From NCBI GenBank assembly GCA_010909165.1, contig MU008158.1, positions 3,435,478-3,499,477 on the forward strand: a stretch of DNA of 64,000 nucleotides. Reading direction: 5' to 3'. Below, piece after piece: positions 1 through 11,223 of this stretch. The stretch is from Anthoceros angustus (lineage: Eukaryota > Streptophyta > Anthocerotopsida > Anthocerotales > Anthocerotaceae). Each line of letters starts with the position of its first letter. The stretch's first letter is position 1. Position numbers and translations under genes: made by a program. The notes under the pieces were generated by a model. It was not told the origin of the DNA. It saw nothing but the letters and a program-made list of their open reading frames with translations, and made no database searches.

Positions 1-1084
1 GTTCTGCTTGTTTACAGTGATCTCGATGGGCCTGTCACCGAGCACAATCTGAGCGCCAATGTCCTCTGCTGCCTTGCGAGCTGCACGAAACTGAACAAAA
101 CGGGAAGTAGTAGTTAGGATATTACTTGGATCAGAGTCTTACCAACAAGGGGCTTCTCTCCTTCCGTTCCCTCCTCCTACCCTCTCCAACAAGGAGCTGA
201 CAGCAGGCAATCCGTGAGGTGGGATCCACGTTACCTCTGCCCCAGTAGCTACACCAGCAGAATCCGATATTTTCTTAGAAGCGGCTCCCAACAGCAACCT
301 GAGAGCCATAGCCGACCTACCTCCTGCAGTGTGAGATAGAATTTAAGGTTAGACCTCAAAATTGAAGAGCCCTGCCTCCGGAAGAGTCGGACATTGCAGC
401 AATGTGCTCAATCTTCCATAAGAGGTGACATGAGGTTTGCACCCAGTTGCAGACTCCTTGCCATCGCTGAGCCAAAGCTTTCTCCACCCAGTCCCAAAAG
501 ATTAGAAGGTTTGTGCGTGAATGCACCCTGCACGGTGCTTGCCACCTCGTCCTCGTACATGATACCTGCCCTGCAGATGGGCATGGACTAGTGAACCTGA
601 ATCCAGCTCTGAAGCATCACCCACGAACTTGAGCACTTGCTTGCCTGCTTCTGCATAGCTCAACAACAACATTATCGGGGCGTACGGCTTGCAGAACTCG
701 AGAGACGTCCTGGGCGGAGAGGTAGGACATGTGGGCGGTGCCAACCACAAATACCACCTCCGGCTCTCTGTACCCATCCTGTCTACGCTCCACATAGTCT
801 GGCGACCTCTTCACGGCAATCAGCGTGCCCTCCTCCACCAGGTCCATGAGCTGCGGGTAGCATTCCTGCACCAGGACCCGGGTTTCCATCTCCACCTCCT
901 CCCGGAACCTGAAGTCCGCGGGCGGAGGCTCCACCTGCACCACCACTTTCTCAGAATTGCAGCGTGCAGAGAAGCTGAAGGCCGCCCTGCCGGGCAGTGG
1001 CGTGGGACACCAGACTCCCCCTATCCCAAATCCACCACCCCGCCGTAAGGCAGTCGATGAAGGAAGAAGTGCCATTCCTGCCAT
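1..1084 (-). CDS. TraB-domain protein, 5' part (truncated by window edge)
   Basis: Four exons are readable on the minus strand: 1084-645, 570-443, 323-235 and 90 to beyond base 1. Phases join without a stop. The ATG at 1084 is the first in frame; the codon at 1090 is GTG. The N-terminus is rich in Ser, Arg and Gly and could be an organelle transit peptide. The core reads VVFVVGTAHMS and later VVVELCRSR, then LGGRSAMALRLLLG and GAQIVLGDRPIEIT, which matches the plant TraB/PrgY family (putative membrane-anchored metalloprotease-like fold; GTAH and the G-D-R-P-I motif are family hallmarks). Intron 1 uses a GC donor (CAG|GCAAG) rather than GT. The membrane C-terminal part lies outside the window. 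The family assignment is solid, but the molecular function is not established from sequence. Confidence 0.85.
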
Positions 1085-1898
1085 CTTCACCTGGGTCGGA
1101 GACTTGTGCTAGAGCAGACAGCAGCCTCCAAATCTCGACTGCCTGTGCCGCACCATCTTCCCTGCTGTTGGAAAGGCTTGGCTACTTGGCCAAGCACACG
1201 CCATTCATTAAGGCCCGCTCTTGATGAACAACAAGTAGAGTTTATAGCATGCAGGTGCACAGGAGATACGTATTGTATGTCATGCAATTGAGACTTGCAA
1301 GCGTGTGTCCTGAACTGGTAGGGCCATGAGATAGCTGCTTCCCCATTTTGATTCCACAATCACTTCAACAGCAACAAGAGAAATTTTATGGACTAAAACA
1401 TGGATGTGAAGCGCTTGCAGACACTGCCTCCAAAGTCATGCACAAGCTACATAAAAAGCTGCCCTTTCAGAGGCTCAGAAGCTGCCCTTACCTCAAGGTA
1501 AACACGCGAAGGGTGCCGTCGTTACCTCTAACCTCGAGCTTAACTTAACTGCAGGTCCTAACTGTTCTGGAGTCTTTTTTCGAGACCTAATAGGTACACC
1601 TACCAGATGAGGCCGAAAACCTTCCACATGTATAATAGAAACCGGCAACAAATACATGTGTAGGTCCATGAATACGATGAATTCGATTCAAGGAATTAGC
1701 CTTGGATCAAAGCGGCCGGTTGCAAAGCTGCTCATCGCTCTGGTGCCGGCCGGTGGTGAAGGGGCGCGGTGCGTGAAGGATTAATAGCATCGTTCCCCTA
1801 CAGATGTCGATTTCAGTGAGTAAGGAGCACTCAAATGCTTTGGCCGGAGGGTTTTAAGGCCTTAAACCCTACCTGAGGTTTGGCGAGGACCAGGAGAG
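1085..1898. promoter_or_regulatory. Divergent intergenic region between TraB gene and BOP1
   Basis: About 0.8 kb separates the two divergent start codons, so it must hold both promoters and 5' UTRs. I see no convincing coding exon, repeat or clear TATA box. Short open frames here are chance. Confidence 0.5.
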
Positions 1899-4800
1899 AT
1901 GGCAAAGCATAGGCGAAGTGAGGATGCCTCGCCTGCCAACCAACTCAACGACGAGTCCCCGGAGGATTCCGATTACGATCCCAGCAGCGACGTCTCGAGG
2001 GATGACGACGAGAACGGCCTCGTTAGTTCGGACGAGGATGGAAGGGAGTCGGACAATGACGAGGGTGCAAGCTATTCAGACGATGATGAGGGTGCAATCG
2101 AGTCAGACGATGATGAGGGTGCAATCGAGTCAGACGCTAGTGAGGAAGAAGAGGAACAAGGAGACATTCAGGAAATTGCGGAGGCTATTTCGGACTACAT
2201 GAATGGAGATACTCATGCTGAGGATGATGCCGACGGCCGAGCTCATGATGGAGAAAGGTCGCTGGCAGCAGTACCGGAAAGTGACTCGTCGGAGGATGAG
2301 GTAGGAACGTGTCCATGTACGTTTATCTGCTGGAAGACACCAATTGGGAGATTGATGTTTTCTGGTTGTAGAACAGATGCCCTCTCGAAATACTATTGGC
2401 GATGTGCCGCTGGAGTGGTACAAGGATGAGCCCCACATTGGTTACGATCTCAGTGGGAAAAAGATAACTAAAAAGGAGAGAAGGGATCAGTTGGACTCCT
2501 TCCTCGCGCAAGCTGACAACGCCAAAGACTGGTGGGTTGAGGCAATCTGAGAGCCTGTGTGAGTGTTTGTGGTGCCGATTTTTTATGGCTAGTAATTTGC
2601 GTGACACTGGCTCTCTAGTTGTGTGTTTCAAATGCACAAGTACGTTGTTTTCCTTCAAGGTGGGGCACTTATAACGAATGGTGGATGCATTGTCCAGGCG
2701 GACTGTCTATGATGAATACAACGATGAACAAGTTGTCTTGACGAAAGAAGAAATCGATATGATAAGAAGACTCCGCACAGGCAAAATACCACATGCTCAT
2801 GTTGATCCATATGAGGTGATTGCTTATTTCCTCGAAGTACAGTTCTGCTTGTTGAGATGAAGTTTAGCAGACCTTTGCAACAGAGGTGGGTGCTACTGGT
2901 CAGCTGGTGCATAATTGTACTGATGCTGGAATTTGGCCCTGCATACAGCCCTACGTGGATTGGTTTGACTGGGCAGACAAAGGACATCCATTATCAAGTG
3001 CACCAGAACCAAAGCGGCGGTTCATTCCATCCAAGTGGGAAGCTAAGAAGGTACGGCCGGACACTGTCTAAAATCTCTGCCTGTGGAAGGCCTGGTTCAT
3101 CAAACATTGTAGACTTCGGAGAGGATTTGTTCCATTCTCAGATGCAAATGTCTTGCAGGTAGTCAAATTGGTCAGAGCTTTGCGGAAAGGGTGGCTCAAG
3201 CTTGACAAGCCGAAAGAGAAACCCAAGTACTATTTAATGTGGGGTGATGATCTAAAAACCACGGGTAAAATGGCAAATGGTCTTGCCTACATTCCAGCTC
3301 CAAAGCCCAAACTTCCTGGTGAGCATGGCACAGTCCTGTTGATGCTTCGCTGACTGGCTAGCCATATCCTGTCAACCTGCCGGCGAGCAGCTTCTAGTCA
3401 TACTGAACAAGCATCTTTTACCTTATGTTATTCACAGGACATGAAGAGTCTTTTCGTCCGCCAGTGGAATACATACCAACTCAAGAGGAGATCAATTCCT
3501 ATGCGCTTATGTATGAAGAAGATCGGCCAAAATTTATTCCCAAGAAGTGAGTGCTCCATTCTCACCTACCGAACTCCAGTGCTAGACTCGCCAGTTCCGT
3601 GGGCTAACTGGCATTGTGAACTCTGCAGGTATGACTCCCTGAGGCAAGTGCCTGCCTACTCAGAATTTATCAAGGAAAGATTTGAGCGATGTCTAGATCT
3701 TTATCTTTGCCCCAGATCTAGGAAGAACCGGGTTAGTTGTGAGACCAACTCGCATTTCTTGCAGCTCATTTCTAATTTCTCCTCTTTCAAGCTTCAACAT
3801 TGCCAGCTAGCTTATGTGTTACTGTTGGCAGATCAATATTGACCCTGAGTCGCTCATTCCAAAGCTGCCAAAACCTAAAGACCTGCAGCCTTTTCCAACA
3901 ACCTGCTATCTTGAATATCGTGGTCATAGTGGTGCTGTTGTTTCCATCACCACTGATCCTTCAGGGGAATGGCTAGCATCAGGTATGGTTAGTGTCTTGT
4001 TTTCTGGAAGGCGCTCATGTTCTGGATTTGTGAGCCCTTTTGTAAGAGCTCAACCTGAGTTTGATGTATTCCTTTGTTCTGTTCTTTCTTAGCTGGCTGG
4101 TGTGAATTGGCAAATGATGACACAATGGCATGATGGGATTTTTGGTGCTAAACCAGCAAGCTCCCTGTGAATGTTTAAAAGTAGTCTGATGCTTCTTCCA
4201 CTTGAATTTTCACGTTTGTTCCTCTGCTGCTTTTACTCTACTGCGCTGTATCTCTTCACAAGGCACCTATACTTTCCAGGCTCGAAGGATGGAACTGTTC
4301 GAATATGGGAAGTACAGAGCGGCCGTTGTCAGAGAACATGGACAATGGGTGGTCATGTTCGACGTGTTGCGTGGAATCCCAACCCTCAGCTGTCCATTCT
4401 TGCCATTGTGGTGTAAGTTCAGGCATTTCTATTGAGGGTATAAAGGAAGTGGAAGACTGTAAATTTCCTATGACAATCAGCTATCTATTTGTTCAGGGAT
4501 ATGGAGGTTCATTTGATAGACACAGGAGTGGGTGATGAGGAGGCACAATCTGCAGTTGATGCCCATCTTAAATTGAAGCCACAAACTTCTGCGCCAGGTT
4601 TTGATATCTGTCTTACAATTTTCACAGTATTCATGTTTCTTCGGTCTGCTGTGATCCTAAAGTATAGTTGTGGTGGCGCTTTGCAGATGATGCCGTTCTA
4701 GCAGCTTGGTCACAGGATGAGAAGCATCAAGGTTTGGTTTTGACCCATCAAAAGGTAATAAACCCTGTAACCGTGATTGGGCGCTGGTAAGGGTGTACTG

Positions 4801-5862
4801 GTCCTCAGGTAGGCACTAACATGAGTCCGTTGGATGTTGCAGATAGTGTCCTTCGTTTCTTGGCATCGCAATGGCGATTATTTTTCAACAGTTGCCCCAG
4901 ATGATATCCTTAAGCTGTTGAATTTAGCTGCGGTGTTGATAAATGTCTCGTGTTTCTGTGAATACCTGGACTGTTGGATGCAACCCCTTAACTTGAACCA
5001 GCACGTAACACCCGGGCTGTGCTTATACATCAGCTATCCAAACAGAGCACTCACAGTCCAATCAGGAAGCATAAAGGACAAGTTGTCCGGGTTCTTTTCC
5101 ATCCCTCTCGACCCTTACTATTTATAGCAACCAAAATGCGGGTATCCGCCTATAATCTTAAGACGCTCCAGCTTACGAAGAAGCTTATTACTGGAGTTCA
5201 AGAGATATCTTCAATGGCTGTCCACCCGGGTGGTAAGAGATGACTATGTGTTCAAGATTTGTGTGGATGCCGATTCTTGTGATATCTAGGAGAATATTTT
5301 TGACACCATCTTTGCAGGCGACAATCTGCTGCTGGGGAGCAAGGAGGCCAGGTTGCTCTGGTTTGATATGGATCTGTCAACTAAGCCCTACAAGATGCTC
5401 AAGTATGCCCCTGTTGTGCTGCTGTTGGACTGTTATGAAGCTAGCTTGCGTGTCAATGATGGTGATCAAGGTGAACTATCTCTTGGCAGGAATCATGAGG
5501 AAGATATCAGAGAAGTGGCCTACCATAAGGTCTATCCGCTATTTGCTTCCTGCTCAGACGATGGAACAGCTCATGTCTTCCATGGAATGGTTTACTCTGA
5601 TCTGCTGCAGAACCCCTTGATAGTGCCACTGAAGATCTTGCACAGTCATGAAACTGGGAGCGCGAAAGGTGAGTTCTGCTTCTGTTCAGCCTAGGGATCA
5701 CTTGCCGTCCTCTGTTAAATGCCCCTGGGATTGCTGCCTCGTTCTTGAAACTGAGGCAGGTTGCTCCCGTTTACAGGTGTCATGGACTGCCATTTCCACC
5801 CAAAGCAACCGTGGTTGTTCACGGCTGGGGCCGACTCCACGGTTAAACTCTTTTGTAACTGA
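1899..5862 (+). CDS. BOP1: Ribosome biogenesis protein BOP1 homolog (WD40)
   Basis: Sixteen exons: 1899-2300, 2377-2531, 2698-2815, 2949-3050, 3159-3318, 3438-3546, 3629-3731, 3832-3982, 4280-4412, 4497-4597, 4687-4754, 4843-4903, 5005-5232, 5318-5402, 5490-5668, 5777-5862. They sum to 2241 nt (746 aa), the usual length for the family. Exon 1 is an acidic Asp/Glu/Ser-rich tail. The BOP1NT domain follows ([47 protein letters not shown]). A C-terminal WD40 propeller begins near [11 protein letters not shown] and ends with [22 protein letters not shown]1/Erb1 acts in the PeBoW complex (BOP1-PES-WDR12) in 60S subunit maturation in the nucleolus; this role is inferred from the family. Intron 12 is of AT-AC type. 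Confidence 0.96.
4904..5004 (+). other. U12-type AT-AC intron of BOP1
   Basis: The only way to join exon 12 (ends CCAGATG) to exon 13 (starts GTAACACCCGG) in frame and with family agreement is a 101-nt intron that begins ATATCCTTA and ends CAGCAC. The donor matches the U12 AT-AC consensus ATATCCTT. A branch-point-like CCCTTAACTTG lies 10-20 nt before the acceptor. No GT donor in the vicinity restores the frame. Confidence 0.88.
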
Positions 5863-6995
5863 TGTTTCGAATTCTTGAAAATGCAACGCAGCGTACGTGT
5901 TGCCGGCATTAGTTTGCTTTCTTAGGTTGAGAGCTGTAATTTATCTCTGAAATTTTTATTTAAATGGAGAACTTGCGAGAGTTTGTTTTCACTTTAACAT
6001 GATACATAGTACATATATATGTACATATGTAGGTAGTAGTGACATACTTACTACCGGTGCCTGGCGACTGGCATGATGGTACATAGCTGTCACACTGTAT
6101 CTGTGACAGGCGACCAAGGAATGCGCATGTCCTCTGGAAGCATGTGGTGCTTCGAGGTCCCAAATCACAACTGTCAGACGGGAAAACGAGAGTACCTATG
6201 TGAGCGGCACATGACCTATGTGCGCAGCATATGTATGCATGTATGTATGTATGTACATATGACCATATGTATGCATGTATGTATGTACATACATATGTAC
6301 AAACGATATGGCAGAAGTAGTCACAGCAATACTACAGAAATAACCACCAGTCAGAGTACAAAAATCAAAAACCATCAAACTATCAGTTTCGATCTATGGA
6401 GAAAAGGCGCAGAGTTCGGAACTAAACCCGATCCCTCGGGCTGGTGCCCACGGTCTGAAGGCTCATGTGACGAGTTCAATCAACAGTTTACGACTAGAGA
6501 CCGATAGCAATCCTGGACACAAGTTTCCCTCCCTGGACCATTTCTGTAAGACTAGAGGGATGCATTGGTCCTGGACACTCGAGACAGTAGAATCAAGGTG
6601 ACTGAAAAGTGTTGCTGGTCGAGCCAACACAGTTGATGCTTAAGCAGGCCGAAGACTGGCGGCGGGCGGGAATTCCAGATAAAGTTGGCACCTAATGCTA
6701 AAAACAAACAGACAAAACTCTAATACCTCCTCCTCTAAGAACTGTTACAGATTGACAACACCCAAACGTGACTCGAGCTTGCTGCATCAACAAATAGAAG
6801 GTACTATACAGTAGCCATAGGTGCCGTCCGAACAGGCCTGTGGGTCTGTACTTGCCAGATCAGAAGCACAAATAACCTGAACCCTGGAGTTAGAAATGAT
6901 ACCTAGTTGTAATGAAACTCTAGTCCCGGACGGAGCTCCACTGCCTAACAACTACTACAAAGAGGTCAATGTTGGGCTCTCCCAGCACCAAGCGA
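5863..6995. other. Convergent intergenic region with ATGT microsatellite
   Basis: The 3' UTRs of BOP1 (+) and the cyclin gene (-) face each other here. Positions 6232-6302 hold an imperfect ATGT/ACAT repeat that can fold back on itself (GTATGTACATAC-type palindromes). No coding potential beyond short chance frames. Confidence 0.6.
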
Positions 6996-8034
6996 CTAGC
7001 GACCATTGTCTGGGAGGTCACAAAGTACAATAGACGCAAGGGATGCCCGCTCAAGCCCCATTGGCTGGGCGGCTAGGACAGCTGCAAGACGCTTCTTCTG
7101 TGCAGCCGCAGCATCCGGGCTGCTCGACCTCGATCTGCCTACAGGCATACCAAAAGTTGGCAGCGTTCTGTCCACCCGACTACCAGTGCTCATAACTTCC
7201 TTCTCCAGGTGAGTGCAGTAACCCTCAAAAATGTTCATGGTCACTTGCAGTCGGAAATCTAGGCGGAACAGAAACTCCAGCTCCAGTCGGTTCAACTCTG
7301 TCGTGCTTACTCCGCCAACCCTTGCAAAAAAGGCGTTATTGAAGTGCCTGCAGCCAGGGCCGCGGTCTGAAGAATGAGCAGACTTGAATGCGAGTATTCC
7401 GAAAAATGGTCAACAAAAAGAACAGACACCAGGATGATCATTGACGATAAACCCACAGCGTGCAACAGTCAGTGGGGTGGCAGGGCAGGGGCGAGCCTAC
7501 GCAGGGCACAGAACCAGAGGAAAGCATGGATGAGAGGCGAGAAAATACAAGGCAGCGAGAAGAAACTTACACGTCATCAAGGATTTTAGTAGCAACCATA
7601 ACGCTGGTGACGAGGAGACGATGCACGTTGAGGGATGTGATAGGCAATTCCGGCTGCCTATGGATGAGGCGGTCGATATAAACATAGCCCACGACAAAGC
7701 AGGAGGGGCTACAGTTGGTGTACTTGAAGATGCGCTCCAAATACTTGGCGATGCTGATGCTCGGAGCTCGCAGGCCGTGAAAGATGGTTAGCTTCCGTGA
7801 CACGTAGGGGCCCGGGCTCCCGCTTGCAGAGTACTTCTCATTCCTGGCCACCAGTCTCTCCAAGACAGAGGACAAAACCGACAAAACCTTGGGGATCTCT
7901 CGATCATTAGCTTCCGACGGGCCATCGTTGCCCTCGGAATGAACATCGTCGTCCACATCGTGATCCGAAGAGCTCAATCCGTTGGGGGCTTGCACCTTCC
8001 CCATACCCTTTGCATCACTGTAGCTGGATTGCAT
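6996..8034 (-). CDS. P/U-type cyclin (PHO80-like)
   Basis: Two exons, 8034-7571 and 7347-6996, encode 271 aa. The ATG at 8034 (MQSSYSDAKG) is genuine. An acidic Ser/Asp-rich N-terminus of about 50 residues precedes PKVLSVLSSVLERLVARNE and FHGLRAPSISIAKYLERIF. The cyclin box continues with SPSCFVVGYVYIDRLI and HRLLVTSVMVATKILDDV; exon 2 gives HFNNAFFARVGGVSTTELNRLELEFLF in two runs. This is the layout of plant CYCP/CYCU proteins, related to yeast Pho80, which bind A-type CDKs and link nutrient status to the cell cycle (family knowledge). The protein is somewhat longer than the usual 200-220 aa because of the N-terminal and C-terminal low-complexity ends. Confidence 0.92.
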
Positions 8035-8831
8035 GAATGAGGCCCGTTAAAACCAGGCATACAGCTTCGGGGCCGAGGCCTGCTCACTGGCGGCCCATAT
8101 GCAGCCTACCAAACACAGTCTCCCTCCCTCTTCCCTCCACTTTCCTTCTTGGTCGAACGGCAGCCCTAAGCCGAAGGAGCAGGCTCAGAGCCGAGCTCCC
8201 ACTCCTTTCCCCGCCCTAGCACGCAGATCAGGCCAGGAGGCAAGCAAGCCCCAGCACTGGAAGCAGATAGCGCGATGCCGCAGCGCCGCTACGCATGCCT
8301 GGAATTACCCGTCATTCCCGAGGCGCGGCGGAATCCCAACACTCCCGCTGGCCACGCTCCTGCGACAAGTGCGACGACGCCCTGGAGGTCAGCAGGTGTC
8401 GTGACGCATTCCCCCTGCCCCGTGAGGCGGGCGGGCAGAAGGTGGCGCTGCTTCCGGTTGCCACCGATCACGATTCATTCCTGCGCTGCCCTGCCGGTGT
8501 CGGGGAGTGCGAGAGGCTGGAAGACGTTGGCGCTGCGCCGCGCGGGGGGGGGAACAGGGGCAAGCATTCGCGGTAGAACCGAGGGCAGCGCGCACCGCAT
8601 CATGCGCGGGCGGGGCAGCAGGGGCAAGGAGACGCAAGTGCCACAGCTGCACAGCTGCTCCAGCTACTGGCCAGAAGACTGTGCGCTGGGGAGCAGAGAG
8701 ACTGGGGACGGAGAGAGAAGACGGAGAGGTAGAGAGAGAATGGAACAGGACGCTGGGACCTTCTGCCTGCTGCCTGCTGCTGCCTGGAGGGATAATGGAT
8801 TTCGTGCTTTGCTTTGCAAGACTCGCACAAA

Positions 8832-8909
8832 AGGCAGGAACGCAAAGCCAAATCAAAAGCAACGGACAGGAGGCAGGAACGCAGAGCCAAATCAAAAGCA
8901 ACGGACAGG
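8832..8909. repeat. Two-copy 39-bp direct tandem repeat
   Basis: The unit beginning AGGCAGGAACG occurs at 8832 and again at 8871 with one base difference (GCAAAGCC vs GCAGAGCC). It lies upstream of the cyclin gene. Confidence 0.9.
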
Positions 8910-9035
8910 ACATCAGCTAAGCTACCTAGGTAATCTGGTGGAGGGGAAAGCAAAGCTTCCCAGGGGCGCACAAAACAACATACCTACCTAGGCTAAACCT
9001 AGATCACTCGCACTCATACTTCCATCCGGCACACG

Positions 9036-9090
9036 CCTCGTCTCCGTCTCCGTCTCGTCTCTCGTCTCGTCTCTCGTCTCGTCTGGTCTC
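9036..9090. repeat. CTCGT/CTCCGT simple repeat
   Basis: A pyrimidine-rich run of CTCGTCT and CTCCGT units; no coding role is apparent. Confidence 0.85.
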
Positions 9091-11223
9091 CGCACTACAG
9101 ACCTACATAATTCGCGCTCCATGAGGCCCGGCCCGGACCGGCCCGGCCCAATCATGCGTGCACATTGTCCCGGCCCGGCCAGTAAAAATCGTTTCGCTCT
9201 TGAATTGAATTCATGGAGAGTAGGCACATGCTGGCACATGTGACATATGAAGGCGTGAGGCGTATGAGATAATCCGGTGGCGTATGCATGGCATGGCATG
9301 GCATGGGCCGAAATGCCACGTCGATGGCGTCAGTGTGAAATGCTCCACAATTTCCGCCTTTTCTAGCTCGAGTCACGCTTCCGACGCGACTCTCATTCTT
9401 TTCCATAACAATATGCACTTTCCAGTTGAGAGCAGAACAAGAGAGAATATGGTACACAGGGTGGGACATGATGTGTGTACCTTCCGCGTAGTGCCTAGTG
9501 CGTACCGCGTACTGCGTCTGCGTACTGCGCACAGGAGGTACCCTAACCACAATGGTCACATCCGGCTGTGGATCTCTCGCTCTCCTATTAATATTATTAT
9601 TATTATGTACAGGTACTGTGTATCCATACACCATGGGGGACATGGTCAGGGCCGCGGGTAGCCAGCCTCCTAGGACCTCCGGGCGGCGTCCGCCTTCCTA
9701 ACTTCCTGGCCGCCTCCTGACCCTAGTCGGAGCCCCGGAGCCGGAGAGCGAGCACGCATGACAGCCACAGGACCTCGCCAACTCTGTGTCAGCCGGCATT
9801 CATGAGACTTGCCCTACTCACTCGCGCCACCACGCCTTTCCCGCTAATAATCCGTCTTGTCAGGCCTTCACCTTGCTGTCCTGTGGGCCTCCACTCGCCG
9901 ACCGCACCATTCGGATTCCACGATTCGGCAGCCCTCACCTTCACATTATGATGCACATATGTAGCCACAGCATGTACGCGGGAAGCACAGCCTCTCATAC
10001 TCCACACCTGGACTACCTGCATATATGTAAGGCAGTGCTATTCTGTTAAAACCCATCATGCGTTTAAAAGCATATCCGCATGCCTGTCTGTCTCACCCCT
10101 GACCCAGCCTGTGGAACTCCTTGCACAATGCGGATTCCGGTCCCAAAAGACTGCATACAGCCGCAGCCAGGCGGCCGGGCCTAGCGCCGGCCGGGGTATC
10201 AACTTTTCTTCCATCCAGTACACACATAGCTATAGCCATGTGCATCCAAGCTTTCCAAAGCCATCAATTGCAATGAGCTCAAAATCCACCACACCTTCTG
10301 TCGGCGGACACAGCAATAATGTTGGATCCTTTAGGCCCTTCATATTTATTCGTCTACGAGCGAGCCACAAGGGCCTTCCCTACAAATGCCTAACTCCTGA
10401 AAGGTCTACCTATACAGATATGTACAGCTATGTCCACTCAAGGAACAATTACTCTCAATCAGTGTGTCATCGTGACAAATTCCTACTGGGCTTCATTATC
10501 ACGTTCCCAGCCCCCCACGTAGCTTGGAAACAATCTGTCCTGTCGACAATCAGCCCTGTCGTCCTCCCTGCTCGCTCTGCCAGCTGCCCATGGCCCTCCA
10601 CTCCAGCTTTTTCTTCTCCATAAGAATCGAGTCTATCTCTACGCCTTCCTATGTCACACCCCCTGTCAACCGGCATGCCATGCACACATTACACAGCCCT
10701 ACCTTCCTTCCCACAAGCAGGCATTCACTCACTCCGCTCCAACTCCAGTTGCCGCCAAATTATCAACCTCAACCACCTCCAGCAGGAACTAAGGCAACCC
10801 TGAAATAGAGGCGCCTTTATTACAAAATATGCTTTCATACATCACCCGTATCCCACTCCCACAATCACCCAGCCACATATGCAACTGCGTCTGATAACAC
10901 AGACACCACACCATGCAACAACTTTACACTGGATAACCTACAACATTTACATCACACCACGCACATCGCAATAGCTCAACGCAATGTGAACAAAGCAGCC
11001 TCATGTTGCAAGGGTGGGGAAAGAAATTATTTTCCACCTTCAACAGACACTCGTCACCCGACAAAATAATAGCTTTTTTCAATCACATGTAGTATCACAT
11101 TTTTTTGCAGAGGAGCTCCACATGACTGACCACCAAACTGGGGACGTTCCGACCATCAGTCTGGCCAAACCAAGTCACATGTTAGCCACTCTTGCATTAC
11201 AGCATAACACAACACAAAACAAG

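Larger units (their letters stand above)
8035..11223. other. Gene-free region upstream of cyclin and downstream of ATG18-like gene
   Basis: About 3.2 kb with no gene I can support. It must contain the cyclin promoter (cyclin end) and the ATG18-like 3' UTR (right end). It holds a two-copy 39-bp repeat (8832-8909), a CTCGT-rich simple repeat (about 9036-9090), a GGCAT run near 9288-9305 and an AAT/ATT run near 9588-9607. Several 70-240 aa open frames on both strands lack any recognisable motif and start at non-ATG codons or overlap each other. Confidence 0.5.

Noticed and set aside
8035-9000. Overlapping 100-240 codon frames upstream of the cyclin gene
   Set aside because: Frames overlap on both strands, have no domain and are explained by GC-rich and repeated leader sequence.
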